DNA of 64,000 nucleotides from an uncultured Coriobacteriaceae bacterium (GCA_902768975.1 CACXMZ010000006.1:202222-266221), one strand, 5' to 3'. Numbered from the stretch's first letter, positions 25,874 through 34,620 are shown. Notes: a model not told the origin generated them from the letters alone. Numbers and translations: made by a program.

Positions 25874-26479
25874 ATGAATATCGTTTGCTTGGACCTTGAA
25901 GGCGTTCTGGTTCCAGAAATCTGGATTGCTTTTGCGGAAGCTACTGGCATTCCTGAATTGAAGCGCACCACGCGCGACGAACCCGACTACGACAAGCTTA
26001 TGGACTTCCGCCTGAATATTTTGCGTGAACACGGCTTGGGCTTGCCTCAGATTCAGGAAGTAATCGCAACCATGGAACCCCTGCCTGGTGCAAAAGAATT
26101 CCTCGACACCCTGCGCTCCGAAGCTCAGGTCATTATTATTTCCGACACCTTTACCCAGTTTGCTCAGCCGCTTATGAAGAAGCTTGGCTGGCCAACTCTG
26201 TTCTGTAATGAATTAAACGTGGCAGAAGACGGCGAAATTACGGGCGTTATAATGCGCTGCTGCAATAGCAAGCTTACTACCGTGAGGGCGCTTCATCAGG
26301 CATGCTACGAAACTATTGCCGCGGGCGACAGTCACAATGACGTAGCAATGATTCGCGCCAGCAAGGCCGGCTTCCTGTTCCGCACAACCGAAGCGCTCAA
26401 GGAAGCAAACCCAGACCTTCCCGCCTTGGAAGAGTATGACGAATTGCTCGAAGCCATTCGCGGCGCGCTGAAAGACTAG
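25874..26479 (+). CDS. thrH: phosphoserine phosphatase / homoserine phosphotransferase ThrH
   Basis: A 201-residue HAD-superfamily enzyme. ThrH proteins dephosphorylate phosphoserine and can transfer the phosphate to homoserine, bridging serine and threonine synthesis. HAD motif I is CLDLEGVLVPE (DLE rather than DxD, a ThrH feature), motif II is IIISDTFTQFA, and motifs III/IV are at KLTTVRAL and AAGDSHNDVAMI. The ATG at 25874 follows GAAGGAG; the frame is open further upstream through the repeats but without family match. Confidence 0.9.
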   Translation: MNIVCLDLEGVLVPEIWIAFAEATGIPELKRTTRDEPDYDKLMDFRLNILREHGLGLPQIQEVIATMEPLPGAKEFLDTLRSEAQVIIISDTFTQFAQPLMKKLGWPTLFCNELNVAEDGEITGVIMRCCNSKLTTVRALHQACYETIAAGDSHNDVAMIRASKAGFLFRTTEALKEANPDLPALEEYDELLEAIRGALKD

Positions 26480-26497
26480 CGAAGGGGCTCAGGTTTT

Positions 26498-27895
26498 ATG
26501 GAGCAGCTCGACCTACAAGCACTCCTGAAGAAGTCCTACGAGATTTGCGATGCGCTCACCCGCGCCAACGTGGGCAATGTACGCACGGAACAGCGCAACC
26601 TGCGCGTTATGCTTCGCAACGACCTAGCTCTGTTTGGTGCCTACATTACCAACTCCGACAAAACCATCACCGAAGAAGAATCTGAATTCATCCGCACGAC
26701 TTTGGACTTTGCGGAAAATGCTCAGATTATTTCCGATATTCGCGAAAAGAAGGGCATGGCAGCGAAGGACCCTGAAGGCACGCCCGAATCGCTGAAGTAT
26801 GCTACCTTGTCTGACGCAGGCAATAAGCTCGACCCAGACCCCTTCAAGGGCCAGTGCGCCATGTATTTCTACGACACCTTCAAGGTGTTTGGCCAGCACG
26901 TGCTTGCCTTCTATGCACCCAGTGTTCCCGAAGCTGAAGTGCAGCGCTTTACCGAATACATGCAGCGTATGGAAGACTCGCTCAATGAATATTGCGTCTG
27001 GCGCCCGGTGACGCAGAAGTCATACCGTGCCATTGAACCAGTGTGGGACAAGCAGTCGGACGAAGAACGCGAAGCGGAATTGGAACAGCTGCTTGAAGAA
27101 CTGTCTTCGCTTGTAGGCTTGGAGGGCGTAAAGCACCAGGTCAACATCATGGTTAATCTCATTAAGGTTCAACAGATGCGTGAAGACCTGGAAATGAAGG
27201 CAACTGACATTTCCAAACACATGGCCTTTTTGGGCAACCCCGGTACGGGCAAGACCACGGTGGCGCGCCTGCTTGCAAGCATTTATCGCTGCCTGGGCGT
27301 GTTGCGTAAGGGGCAGCTCGTTGAAGTGGATCGTTCGGGTTTGGTGCGTGGCTATGTGGGCCAGACCGCAACGCGTACACAGGAAGTTATCGAAGAAGCC
27401 ATGGGCGGTTTGCTGTTCATAGACGAAGCCTATGCGCTTACCGTAAAGAAGGGCGACAACGACTTTGGTCAGGAGTCGGTGGACACTTTGCTCAAGGCTA
27501 TGGAAGACCACCGCGACGACTTTGTGGTGGTTGTAGCGGGCTACACCGACCTTATGGAACAGTTCCTCGACTCTAACCCGGGCCTGCGTTCGCGTTTTGC
27601 CAATCTCATTTATTTTGCGGACTACACAGCTGAAGAGCTTTACGAAATCCTGCTTCAGAATCTTGAAAAGCGGGAGTACCACATGTCCACCGAAGCGGCG
27701 GTTGAAGCGCGCGAGCTTATTAAGAAACGCGTGGCGAATAAGCCCGATAATTTCGCAAACGCGCGCGACGTGCGCAACTTCTTGGAGCGCGCCATTGCTA
27801 ACCATGCCCTGCGTGTGGCGCCCTTGAAGGACGCACCGGGCAACAAGGAGCTTCTGAGCACTATCGAGCTGGTCGACCTTGAAGACTGGGAATAA
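26498..27895 (+). CDS. CbbX/SpoVK-like AAA+ ATPase
   Basis: A 465-residue protein with an N-terminal helical domain of about 190 residues and a C-terminal AAA+ module. Walker A is FLGNPGTGKTTVARLLA, Walker B is LLFIDEAYAL, then the EDHRDDFVVVVAGYTDLME sensor 1 region and the SNPGLRSRFANLIYF arginine-finger region. It belongs to the CbbX/SpoVK family, which act as remodelling ATPases; the client here is unknown. It starts 19 nt after thrH with GAAGGGGC upstream, so the two may be co-transcribed. The N-terminal domain shows TerB-like acidic helices but I would not assign it firmly. Confidence 0.85.
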   Translation: MEQLDLQALLKKSYEICDALTRANVGNVRTEQRNLRVMLRNDLALFGAYITNSDKTITEEESEFIRTTLDFAENAQIISDIREKKGMAAKDPEGTPESLKYATLSDAGNKLDPDPFKGQCAMYFYDTFKVFGQHVLAFYAPSVPEAEVQRFTEYMQRMEDSLNEYCVWRPVTQKSYRAIEPVWDKQSDEEREAELEQLLEELSSLVGLEGVKHQVNIMVNLIKVQQMREDLEMKATDISKHMAFLGNPGTGKTTVARLLASIYRCLGVLRKGQLVEVDRSGLVRGYVGQTATRTQEVIEEAMGGLLFIDEAYALTVKKGDNDFGQESVDTLLKAMEDHRDDFVVVVAGYTDLMEQFLDSNPGLRSRFANLIYFADYTAEELYEILLQNLEKREYHMSTEAAVEARELIKKRVANKPDNFANARDVRNFLERAIANHALRVAPLKDAPGNKELLSTIELVDLEDWE

Positions 27896-27926
27896 TCCTT
27901 TGTCCCTTTTTTCTAAATTGTAAAAA

Positions 27927-29846
27927 TTAAAGGCTGCGGGTGAGGTAGAGCCCGTTGTCGGTAAAGTCCAGATTGCGGTAGTAATTGCGCGTGCCGACTG
28001 CACTTATAACGTTCATTTTTTCATAACCCGCTTCTCGCGCAATTTCGCAGGCTCGTTCAACGAGCGCGCGGCCAAGCCCTTGGTGTTGAGCGCCCGTCGT
28101 GGGGGCGTGAAGACGCGCGGCAGCACCGTAAACATGCACTTCGCGAATCATGGCTTCTGCTGGCCTAACAGGAAGTGCTTCTGCATGAGTTTTTATCCAG
28201 TCGCTATGGGGAAGGGAAAGACGCAAGAAACCTGCAATGCGGTTTTGCACCGACGCACCAGGTTCCGCAGGGGCCACCCACTGCAAGAACACTTCATGGC
28301 TATTAGAGGTGTCGTAGTGTTCTTCGATCAGCATCAGTTGATCGGCGCTGGTTTCGGTAGTGGCAATTTCGCGCATACGAATTTCTTGCACGGGGGCCGC
28401 CCCTTTAGCAACCAGTCCTTCGATGCGCTGCTCTACCATCTGACGGAGGTTGGGTTTTTTGTTGCCAGCCGCAATGTCGTCGCTTGAAAAGTCGCGAATC
28501 ATGCGCGAAATACGCGTGTGAGCAGGTGTAATAAGCACATCGGCTGCAAGTAAGTCCACCAGGATGTCTTCGGTGTAAGGCTGCCAGCTACCGCTTTCGA
28601 AGAGTTTTACCAGCCCGGTGTCTTCAATGAGCACACAAGGGTAGAGCTTCACTTCGTCCGGTGCGATGGCAGCGTCCTGCACGAAGTTTTCGTAGTCGTT
28701 CTTGTCGCCTTCAGGCGTGGCACCAGGCAGGTTTGCCATGAAGTGCGCATGGCTTTTGAAGCCGAAGGCGCGCGCCAGTTCAAAGGACTCACGGACGCGC
28801 GTAAGCGGGGTGGGGCGCTGGCAGGTAGCAGCAACACTTTCGTTGAGTGTCTGCACACCCATTTGAAGTTTCGTGCAGCCCAAGTCACGGAGCAGCTTCA
28901 GGCTTTCAGGTGAAATGGAGTCGGGGCGCGTTTCAACCACGAGGCCCACCACGCGGTGGGCAGCGTCTTCATTCGCATGTTGCGCTTCGTGGACGTGGTC
29001 GATGCTTCCCACCTGAAGTGTTTCCATACTTTCCCAGGGTGTGCCCGGGCCATAGAGTGTGCTGACTGCTTCGTTGTAGTTCGCACTTCCATCCTTTATG
29101 CGCTGCTGCCATGCCTGTGTTTGGGCCGTGAGCGCTTCTTCTTCATGCGTAATGCCTGCATTGGCATACATGGCAACACGCTGCTCCACATTGGAACAGG
29201 GGACGGGTTTTTGTTCCATAATGGAACAGGGGACGGGTTTTTGTTCCATACCAAACACATCCGCGATGCCATCAAGGCTTTCGCCTGCATCATTAAGAGC
29301 GCGGAACAGTTCGCTCACAAACCACATTTGGTAGGCAGCAGGGTAGTCCGTAAAACTCCCGCCCAGAATAATGAGTTCGACCTTGTCGGTCGCATGGCCC
29401 ATGGCGTCCAAGGCCGTGAGCCTGCTTGCCACTTGCAGGTAGGGATCGAAGTAGTTCCGCTCCGCCCGCTGGCACGCAGGTTCGGCATGGAGGTAACTCT
29501 TGGGCATGCGCACATCGTTGGGGCAATAGATGCAGTTCCCTGCGCAGCCATGCGGCTTGGTAATAACGGTAATGGTTGCCACGCCCGAAGCGGTGCGGCG
29601 GGGCTTCATCTGAATGGCGGCAAGCAGGGCGCGCTCTTCTTCGTCCGACAAATCCCAGCTTCCCCAGAGCGCTGCATCATTCTGTTTAACTTGCAAGTAG
29701 TAGGGCGCCAGGTGCTTCTTTGCAAAATGCTTTACTGGGTCCCGGAAGCGCCTGTTGTGGACCGCGATAATACGGTCAATCTTGCGTGCGCTTAAGGTGC
29801 TCGCGTCTTTCAGTTCGGCAATTATGTCAGCCATCAATTCTTGCAT
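27927..29846 (-). CDS. Elp3-like radical SAM / GNAT acetyltransferase protein
   Basis: A 639-residue homologue of the Elp3 tRNA-modifying enzyme. Radical SAM motif: HGCAGNCIYCPN (CX3CX2C, the Elp3/HemN-like spacing). A second conserved block is VVGLVVETRPDSISPESLKLLRDLGCTKLQMGVQTLNE. The C-terminal GNAT domain has HQGLGRALVERACEIAREAGYEKMNVISAVGTRNYYRNL. Elp3 proteins make the cm5U-type modification at U34 of tRNA. Two tandem 30-bp copies of a dispersed DNA element sit in frame at 29192-29251, adding MEQKPVPCSI twice. A TATACT box lies only 6-7 nt upstream of the ATG and no Shine-Dalgarno is seen, so a leaderless mRNA is possible. Confidence 0.9.
   Translation of the reverse strand: MQELMADIIAELKDASTLSARKIDRIIAVHNRRFRDPVKHFAKKHLAPYYLQVKQNDAALWGSWDLSDEEERALLAAIQMKPRRTASGVATITVITKPHGCAGNCIYCPNDVRMPKSYLHAEPACQRAERNYFDPYLQVASRLTALDAMGHATDKVELIILGGSFTDYPAAYQMWFVSELFRALNDAGESLDGIADVFGMEQKPVPCSIMEQKPVPCSNVEQRVAMYANAGITHEEEALTAQTQAWQQRIKDGSANYNEAVSTLYGPGTPWESMETLQVGSIDHVHEAQHANEDAAHRVVGLVVETRPDSISPESLKLLRDLGCTKLQMGVQTLNESVAATCQRPTPLTRVRESFELARAFGFKSHAHFMANLPGATPEGDKNDYENFVQDAAIAPDEVKLYPCVLIEDTGLVKLFESGSWQPYTEDILVDLLAADVLITPAHTRISRMIRDFSSDDIAAGNKKPNLRQMVEQRIEGLVAKGAAPVQEIRMREIATTETSADQLMLIEEHYDTSNSHEVFLQWVAPAEPGASVQNRIAGFLRLSLPHSDWIKTHAEALPVRPAEAMIREVHVYGAAARLHAPTTGAQHQGLGRALVERACEIAREAGYEKMNVISAVGTRNYYRNLDFTDNGLYLTRSL
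29192..29251. repeat. tandem pair of 27-bp palindromic elements inside the Elp3-like gene
   Basis: Two identical 27-bp units (29192-29218, 29222-29248), each with TGGAACA and TGTTCCA ends around GGGGACGGGTTTT, are spaced 30 bp apart. The 30-bp period keeps the reading frame. The reverse complement of the same 27 bp occurs at 47052-47078. Confidence 0.95.
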
Positions 29847-29924
29847 AGTAAAAGTATAGCTGCGCGACCCTTACAGCTTGTTGTCAAATGCAGGCATTCG
29901 CAGGTATTCAGGTACAATTTTCAC
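29847..29924. promoter_or_regulatory. divergent promoter region, possibly leaderless on both sides
   Basis: On the minus strand TATACT lies about 7 nt before the Elp3-like ATG. On the plus strand TACAAT (29913-29918) lies 6 nt before the methyltransferase ATG. Neither start has a Shine-Dalgarno. Both -10 boxes are too close for a normal leader. No good -35 was identified on either side. Confidence 0.4.
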
Positions 29925-30755
29925 ATGGACAGAATTACTGCTGAAATACTGTGCAAGATTACCGACGACTTTTATGCCGCGCAGGCGCAGTCCTTTTCTG
30001 CGACCCGCCAAGCCCCTTGGGAAGGCTGGGAGCGCGTGCTGGACGAAGTTGGCTTGCATCCTGCAACGGCTGCTTCGCTCGAGCAGGGCTTGTTCCGCAA
30101 CGCGGCCGTTCCCTTTACTGCCCTTGACGTAGGGGCGGGCAACCTGCGTTTCTTTAAATACCTACGTGAGCAGCTCCCCGCTGAATGGCAGTTGGACCTC
30201 TATGCGGTCGATAATTGCGACGCCATGCTGCCCGACGAAGAAGCACTCGCCAATGAAATGCCTTACGTGCGTTTTGAAAAGGTGGATGTGCTCCAGCGCC
30301 TCATTCATGGGGCGGACCTGGTGGACGCTATCGAAGCTCCTGCATGCAGTTTGGTGACCAGCTTTGGTCTTATGCACCACGTGCCTGGCATGGCGCTGCG
30401 TGCGGACCTGCTCGATGCCCTGGTGCGCATGACAGCCCCTGGCGGCTATGTGGCAGTAAGCTTTTGGCAGTTCATGCAAAATGAAGAATTGGCAGCCAAG
30501 GCCTTGGAAACTCACGCACGTATACTGCCCATGCTGCAACTTAACCCCACCATGCTTGATCCTGGCGACTTTCTGCTTGGTTGGCAGGACGAAGCGCCTG
30601 GTCCTGGCACCATTCGTTATTGCCATAGCTTCACGTCCGAAGAAGTGGGCGCGCTGGCGGCACAGGTGCAAACACAGGCGGAGGTCGTGGCGCGTTTCGA
30701 AGCCGACGGCCGCACGGGCGACTTGAATCAGTATCTTATTTTAAAGAGGCTCTAA
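29925..30755 (+). CDS. class I SAM-dependent methyltransferase
   Basis: A 276-residue methyltransferase. The SAM-binding motif I is ALDVGAGNLRFFKYL, an acidic motif II is LDLYAVDNCDAMLP, and the post-I region VTSFGLMHHVPGM matches the TRM9/UbiE-like group. Substrate unknown. The N-terminal ITDDFYAAQAQSFSATRQAPWEGW segment is similar to the N-terminus of Trm9-like tRNA methyltransferases, and it is divergent from an Elp3-like gene. Trm9 completes the modification begun by Elp3, so a tRNA U34 role is an attractive inference. The ATG at 29925 fits the family N-terminus better than the upstream in-frame ATG at 29841. Its stop overlaps the next gene's stop by 4 nt. Confidence 0.75.
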   Translation: MDRITAEILCKITDDFYAAQAQSFSATRQAPWEGWERVLDEVGLHPATAASLEQGLFRNAAVPFTALDVGAGNLRFFKYLREQLPAEWQLDLYAVDNCDAMLPDEEALANEMPYVRFEKVDVLQRLIHGADLVDAIEAPACSLVTSFGLMHHVPGMALRADLLDALVRMTAPGGYVAVSFWQFMQNEELAAKALETHARILPMLQLNPTMLDPGDFLLGWQDEAPGPGTIRYCHSFTSEEVGALAAQVQTQAEVVARFEADGRTGDLNQYLILKRL

Positions 30756-31903
30756 CTTCCGGGCCGATAGCCGAGTGTCGGCCGGTTGCAAACCCTACAT
30801 TTTGTGTCTTCGGGTGCTTTGGGCATGAACGGGTGCCCGCATTTTTCGCAGAGCTTTACGTTAATGGGGAAGGCCTGGTATGCCGGACTTTCGGTGGTTT
30901 TAATTTCGTCCCAGCCACCGAGGTTTTCATTGGGGCAGCTTACGTAACACAGCCCACATTGCGTGCACTTGCTCGCATTGTGGGCAAGCACCTGGCCTTC
31001 AAAATGGGGTCTACCGTCTATGGTGTCAGCGCGTACAGCTTCATCGAAGGGCTGGCCGTTCACATCTTCATCGTCGTCGTTGGGCAAATCGGTATAGCCC
31101 GGCACATGTAGCTCAAGAGCCTTGTGGGGGCACATCTTCGTGCAGATTTCACAGGCATGGCAATTGCCATCTTCAATAAGGGTTGGCCAGGTAACTTCTG
31201 CGGGCGTACCTTCATCATGCAGGTTTTCGAGCACTTCGAGCAACAAGGCGCGGTAGCACGACATGGTAGGGTTCTTTACGCCTTCCAGGGCCGTTTCGGC
31301 ACCTGCTGCCACGCTGTTTGCGACACGCTTGGCCGCCATGCGCTTGTCAACACCCGAGCTGCGCATCTTGTCGGGTTGGTCGTGCATAAAGACACCCTTG
31401 GCAAAACCTTCCTTACCCAAGAAGCGGCGCAAGGTCTGAATGAGCTCCTTAACTTCGGCAACCATTTCTTCGTGGGGGCAGCTCTTGCAAGCTTCCGCCT
31501 TCAGTACCACGCCCGAAGAAAGTGCGGCTGCGGCACACAGGTCCCAGGGTACGGTGGCCAAACAGACGCAGGGCACATCGCAGCTTTCTTGCGCGCGTTC
31601 GCAGGCAAACGAAACGGGAGCGCTTCCTTCTAGGACGAGATTGCGAATGCCTTCAAAGCTTGTCGCGCTTTGGTTGATGGCGGCGGTGGGGCAGGCGGTT
31701 ACGCAAAGGTTGCAATTAATGCAGCCCGTCCAGTTGGCCTTACCTGAATGAAGCACGATGTCTTGCGGGCAGGTGTCGGTGCAGGCCGTGCACGGCGTTT
31801 TGCGCTGGATGGTGTTCAGGCAAATTGAATTAATGCGAAAGGGGTGACGTTCGTGGCTCCAGTAGCCATAGGCATATAAAGCTATGTCGTCGGCAAAGGC
31901 CAT
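30752..31903 (-). CDS. multi-cluster 4Fe-4S ferredoxin-like protein
   Basis: A 383-residue Fe-S protein. Cysteine motifs in order: CTACTDTCP, CINCNLCVTACP, a non-canonical Cys-rich middle (CERAQESCDVPCVCLA ... CKSCP), CHACEICTKMCP, CTQCGLCYVSCP, and a C-terminal zinc-ribbon-like pair CEKCG ... CRVCNRP. It probably carries three or four [4Fe-4S] clusters plus a zinc site. No catalytic domain, signal peptide or membrane helix is visible, which suggests an electron-transfer hub for anaerobic reductases. No partner enzyme is adjacent. The ATG follows AAGGAGGAAACGA. The gene overlaps the convergent methyltransferase gene by 4 bp. Confidence 0.75.
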   Translation of the reverse strand: MAFADDIALYAYGYWSHERHPFRINSICLNTIQRKTPCTACTDTCPQDIVLHSGKANWTGCINCNLCVTACPTAAINQSATSFEGIRNLVLEGSAPVSFACERAQESCDVPCVCLATVPWDLCAAAALSSGVVLKAEACKSCPHEEMVAEVKELIQTLRRFLGKEGFAKGVFMHDQPDKMRSSGVDKRMAAKRVANSVAAGAETALEGVKNPTMSCYRALLLEVLENLHDEGTPAEVTWPTLIEDGNCHACEICTKMCPHKALELHVPGYTDLPNDDDEDVNGQPFDEAVRADTIDGRPHFEGQVLAHNASKCTQCGLCYVSCPNENLGGWDEIKTTESPAYQAFPINVKLCEKCGHPFMPKAPEDTKCRVCNRPTLGYRPGS

Positions 31904-31969
31904 GGACTCGTTTCCTCCTTGTTGTTCATTGTAGCATTTGCCCGTTTGCCAAAAGAAGTGTGAAATTTC

Positions 31970-32024
31970 TTGAAATCGTGTTACGCATGCGTTAGTATTG
32001 TTACAAGTTTAGTATTCGTAACAC
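31970..32024 (+). promoter_or_regulatory. cbiM promoter overlapped by TGTTAC repeats
   Basis: TTGAAA (31970-31975), 17 bp and TAGTAT (31993-31998) form a promoter. Three TGTTAC hexamers overlap it: 31980-31985, 31999-32004 and, inverted, 32018-32023. GTGTTACG/CGTAACAC (31978-31985, 32017-32024) is a perfect inverted pair. This looks like an operator for a metal- or cobalamin-responsive repressor. No cobalamin riboswitch is visible in the 148-bp leader. Confidence 0.6.
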
Positions 32025-32051
32025 CACATTAGAGGAAAAGAGGGAAGTAAT

Positions 32052-33053
32052 ATGCATATTCCTGAAAACTATCTAAGTCCGCAAACGTGTGGCGCCCTCG
32101 ACGTGGCCATGGTGCCTATTTGGGCTTACGCCATTAAAAAGGTGCGCGAAACCGTGCCGCGGGAAAAAATGCCCCTGCTGGGCGTGGCTGCTGCCTTTTG
32201 TTTCCTCGCCATGATGTTTAATATTCCGCTTCCAGGTGGTACGACAGGGCATGCGGTATGCGGCACGCTCATTGCCATCTTGTTTGGCCCATGGGCAGCG
32301 GTCATTGCTGTTTCTATCGCTTTGATTATTCAGGCCTTCTTTTTTGGCGACGGAGGCATTTTGGCCATAGGAGCTAACTGTTTCAACATGGCCTTCGTGC
32401 TTCCGTTTGTGGGTTATTACCTGTATTCATTTATCAAGGGCAGTTCGACAGACTTGAAGCGCGAATTGGTGGCGGCTGGCGTGGGCAGCTATGTTGCCCT
32501 TAATGTTGCCGCCCTCCTGTGCGCACTAGAATTCGGCATCCAGCCTACGCTGTTTAGCGACGCTGCGGGCAACGCGCTGTATTGCCCATACCCGATTTCG
32601 GTTGCTGTACCTGCCATGATGCTCGGGCATTTGACGGTTGCTGGTGCGGCTGAAGCTGTATTTACCATTGCCATTCTGGCGTTTGTGCGGCAGACGTCCC
32701 CTTCGTTTGGGGTACTGAACCAAACAGGTGCACCCACGGGCGCTAAGGCTTTGGTTCCCGTGTTGGTACTCGTGGCTGCTTTGGTTATTGCTACGCCCTT
32801 GGGTTTGATTGCCGAAGGCGACGCTTGGGGTGAATGGTCAACCGAAGACCTTACGGAAATGGTTGGCTACACTCCTGCCGGCATGGAAGGCGCTTGGGAA
32901 TGGGAGGCCTTCTTCCCAGATTATTCTATTGGCGCCATGCCCGACGTGGCGGGGTATATCCTTTCGGCCGTAATTGGCGTAGCGTTACTTGTTATCATCT
33001 TTAGACTGGCCGCCCTTGCCGCAAAACCAAGTGTCGACTTCAGCCGAGCATAA
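32052..33053 (+). CDS. cbiM: cobalt/nickel ECF transporter S component CbiM with CbiN-like C-terminus
   Basis: CbiM is the metal-binding membrane subunit of group I energy-coupling-factor transporters for Co2+ or Ni2+. The N-terminal MHIPENYLSPQTC carries the His at position 2 and adjoining residues that form the metal site. LPGGTTGHAVCGTLIAILFGPWAAV is the family core. Length is 333 residues against about 220-250 for minimal CbiM; the extra C-terminal part has AEGDAWGEWSTEDLTEMVGYTPAGM and FFPDYSIGAMPDVAGYILSAVIG, resembling the NikN/CbiN (PDGLE) module. No separate cbiN is present, so this looks like a natural MN fusion. GAGGGAAG precedes the ATG. Confidence 0.93.
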   Translation: MHIPENYLSPQTCGALDVAMVPIWAYAIKKVRETVPREKMPLLGVAAAFCFLAMMFNIPLPGGTTGHAVCGTLIAILFGPWAAVIAVSIALIIQAFFFGDGGILAIGANCFNMAFVLPFVGYYLYSFIKGSSTDLKRELVAAGVGSYVALNVAALLCALEFGIQPTLFSDAAGNALYCPYPISVAVPAMMLGHLTVAGAAEAVFTIAILAFVRQTSPSFGVLNQTGAPTGAKALVPVLVLVAALVIATPLGLIAEGDAWGEWSTEDLTEMVGYTPAGMEGAWEWEAFFPDYSIGAMPDVAGYILSAVIGVALLVIIFRLAALAAKPSVDFSRA

Positions 33054-33849
33054 CATCCCCAGCTGGCTTGCAACGAGCCAGGACTATAAACCCCTGCCAG
33101 GGAAGCAGCGCTATTTACGCACCTCGGCGCTTTCCCTTGCAGGGGTACTTCAGCAATTCCGCCTTGACGATGGGCACACGCCACCCTGGTCGCCAAGTGC
33201 ACCGGTGAAAATGTTGCTTGCCCTCTGCGTCATCCTGCTTGTTTCGCTTTCGCACAACTTTGCCTTTGTTGCTTTCGTGCTGTCCTTTGTGCTCGTGCGG
33301 GCCGCCCTGCTTCCCGCCGCGGCGCTAAAAAGGCTTGCGAGTGTTGCCTGTGCTGCATGCGCGTTTAGCTTCTTGCTTATGCTGCCTGCCATTTTTTTGG
33401 GCCAGCAGCATTCTGCCGTGCTTATTGCTACGAAGGTCTTTGTTTCGGTTTCGCTCGTGCTTCTGGTTACGCTTACCACGCCCTATAACGAACTTACGGC
33501 AAGCCTTCGCGCTTTCCGCGTCCCTTCGCTTTTTATTATGACTATCGATCTTGCACTCAAAAACATCGTTCGCCTGGGGCGCACGTCCCTTGAAGTTCTT
33601 GAATCGCTTACCCTGTGCAGCGTTGGCAAAAACGTGGATGCCGGCGGGGCCCTGGGTGGCGTTGCGGGCACGGTCTTTCTGAAAAGCAACGACGCGGCCC
33701 AGGAAACCTATGACGCCATGTGCTGTCGTGGTTTCGATGGAACGTATCAAAGTGCCAAGCGGCGCTGGTTTAAGCCGGTCGATGCTGCATGGCTTTTAGG
33801 TGCTATGCTTCTTGTTGGACTGTTTGTATACCTGCAAGGAGTGGTGTAA
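33031..33849 (+). CDS. cbiQ: ECF transporter transmembrane component CbiQ
   Basis: The T component that couples ATPase action to CbiM. The protein has hydrophobic segments (MLLALCVILLVSL, FAFVAFVLSFVLV, FSFLLMLPAIFL, VFVSVSLVLLVTL, WLLGAMLLVGLFVYL) and the two coupling-helix regions ending in Ala-Arg-Gly-like motifs; here the second reads YDAMCCRGFDG, matching CbiQ AMxxRGF. The start is uncertain: the GTG at 33031 overlaps the end of cbiM by 23 nt, an in-frame TTG at 33067 is the alternative, and upstream starts lie deeper in cbiM. Length is about 272 residues. Confidence 0.88.
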   Translation: MSTSAEHNIPSWLATSQDYKPLPGKQRYLRTSALSLAGVLQQFRLDDGHTPPWSPSAPVKMLLALCVILLVSLSHNFAFVAFVLSFVLVRAALLPAAALKRLASVACAACAFSFLLMLPAIFLGQQHSAVLIATKVFVSVSLVLLVTLTTPYNELTASLRAFRVPSLFIMTIDLALKNIVRLGRTSLEVLESLTLCSVGKNVDAGGALGGVAGTVFLKSNDAAQETYDAMCCRGFDGTYQSAKRRWFKPVDAAWLLGAMLLVGLFVYLQGVV

Positions 33850-34620
33850 ATGGCGCCCGTTGCGCACGCGCACGACATTTCGGCACATGGTGAATCGCTG
33901 CATGCACCCCATGGGGGCGAAAGCAAAGCGCTCATCCGTTTTGACGACTTTTGTTTTGCCTACGACGAACATATTGCCCTGTCCCATATTGACTTGGAAA
34001 TTGCGGCAGGGGACTGCGCGGTGCTCATGGGCGACAATGGCTGCGGCAAGTCTACGCTGCTGCGCGCCATCAACGGGCTTATCTTTGCCCAGCAGGGCCA
34101 TTATTATTTCGACGAAAATGAAGTAAGCGAGCAGAGTATGAAGGATGCTTCCTTTGCGAAGAAGCTTCACGCACGCATCGGCTTTATTTTTCAGGACAGC
34201 GACGCCCAGCTTTTTTGTGCAAATGTGGAAGATGAAATTGCCTTCGGGCCGCGTGCCATGGGCTTAAGCGAAGAAGACGTTGCGCAGCGTGTGGGCGATG
34301 TATGCGAACTGCTGGGCATAGGGCATTTGCGTACGCGGGCGCCGTATCACCTTTCGGGTGGGGAACAAAAGAAGGTGGCCCTTGCGTGCATACTTTCCAT
34401 GAACCCCGACGTGTATTGCTTTGATGAACCGCTCAATGGCCTAGATGCGGGCACCCGTCGCTGGCTTGTCGATTTCTTCGGAGAGCTTAAAAGTGCTGGT
34501 AAAACGCTTGTTATTGCCACGCACGACCAGAGCCTCGCAGACGAAGTGGCTGACTACTTCGTATATATGGGGCCTGAACATGAATATACCGACAAGCCCC
34601 ATTTGCATATTAACTATTAA
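33850..34620 (+). CDS. cbiO: ECF transporter ATP-binding component CbiO
   Basis: The ATPase of the CbiMQO transporter. The 256-residue protein has an unusual 30-residue His/Ala-rich N-terminus (APVAHAHDISAHGESLHAPHGG) before the ABC core: Walker A GDNGCGKSTLLRAINGL, Q-loop IGFIFQDSDAQLF, signature LSGGEQKKVALACILSMNPDV, Walker B CFDEPLNGLDAG, and the H-loop in VIATHDQ. The His-rich lead could buffer metal. AAGGAGTGGTG precedes the ATG, which adjoins the cbiQ stop. Confidence 0.93.
   Translation: MAPVAHAHDISAHGESLHAPHGGESKALIRFDDFCFAYDEHIALSHIDLEIAAGDCAVLMGDNGCGKSTLLRAINGLIFAQQGHYYFDENEVSEQSMKDASFAKKLHARIGFIFQDSDAQLFCANVEDEIAFGPRAMGLSEEDVAQRVGDVCELLGIGHLRTRAPYHLSGGEQKKVALACILSMNPDVYCFDEPLNGLDAGTRRWLVDFFGELKSAGKTLVIATHDQSLADEVADYFVYMGPEHEYTDKPHLHINY

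Noticed and set aside
31904..32051. Cobalamin riboswitch before cbiM
   Set aside because: The B12-box and multi-helix layout are not visible; the leader is too short.
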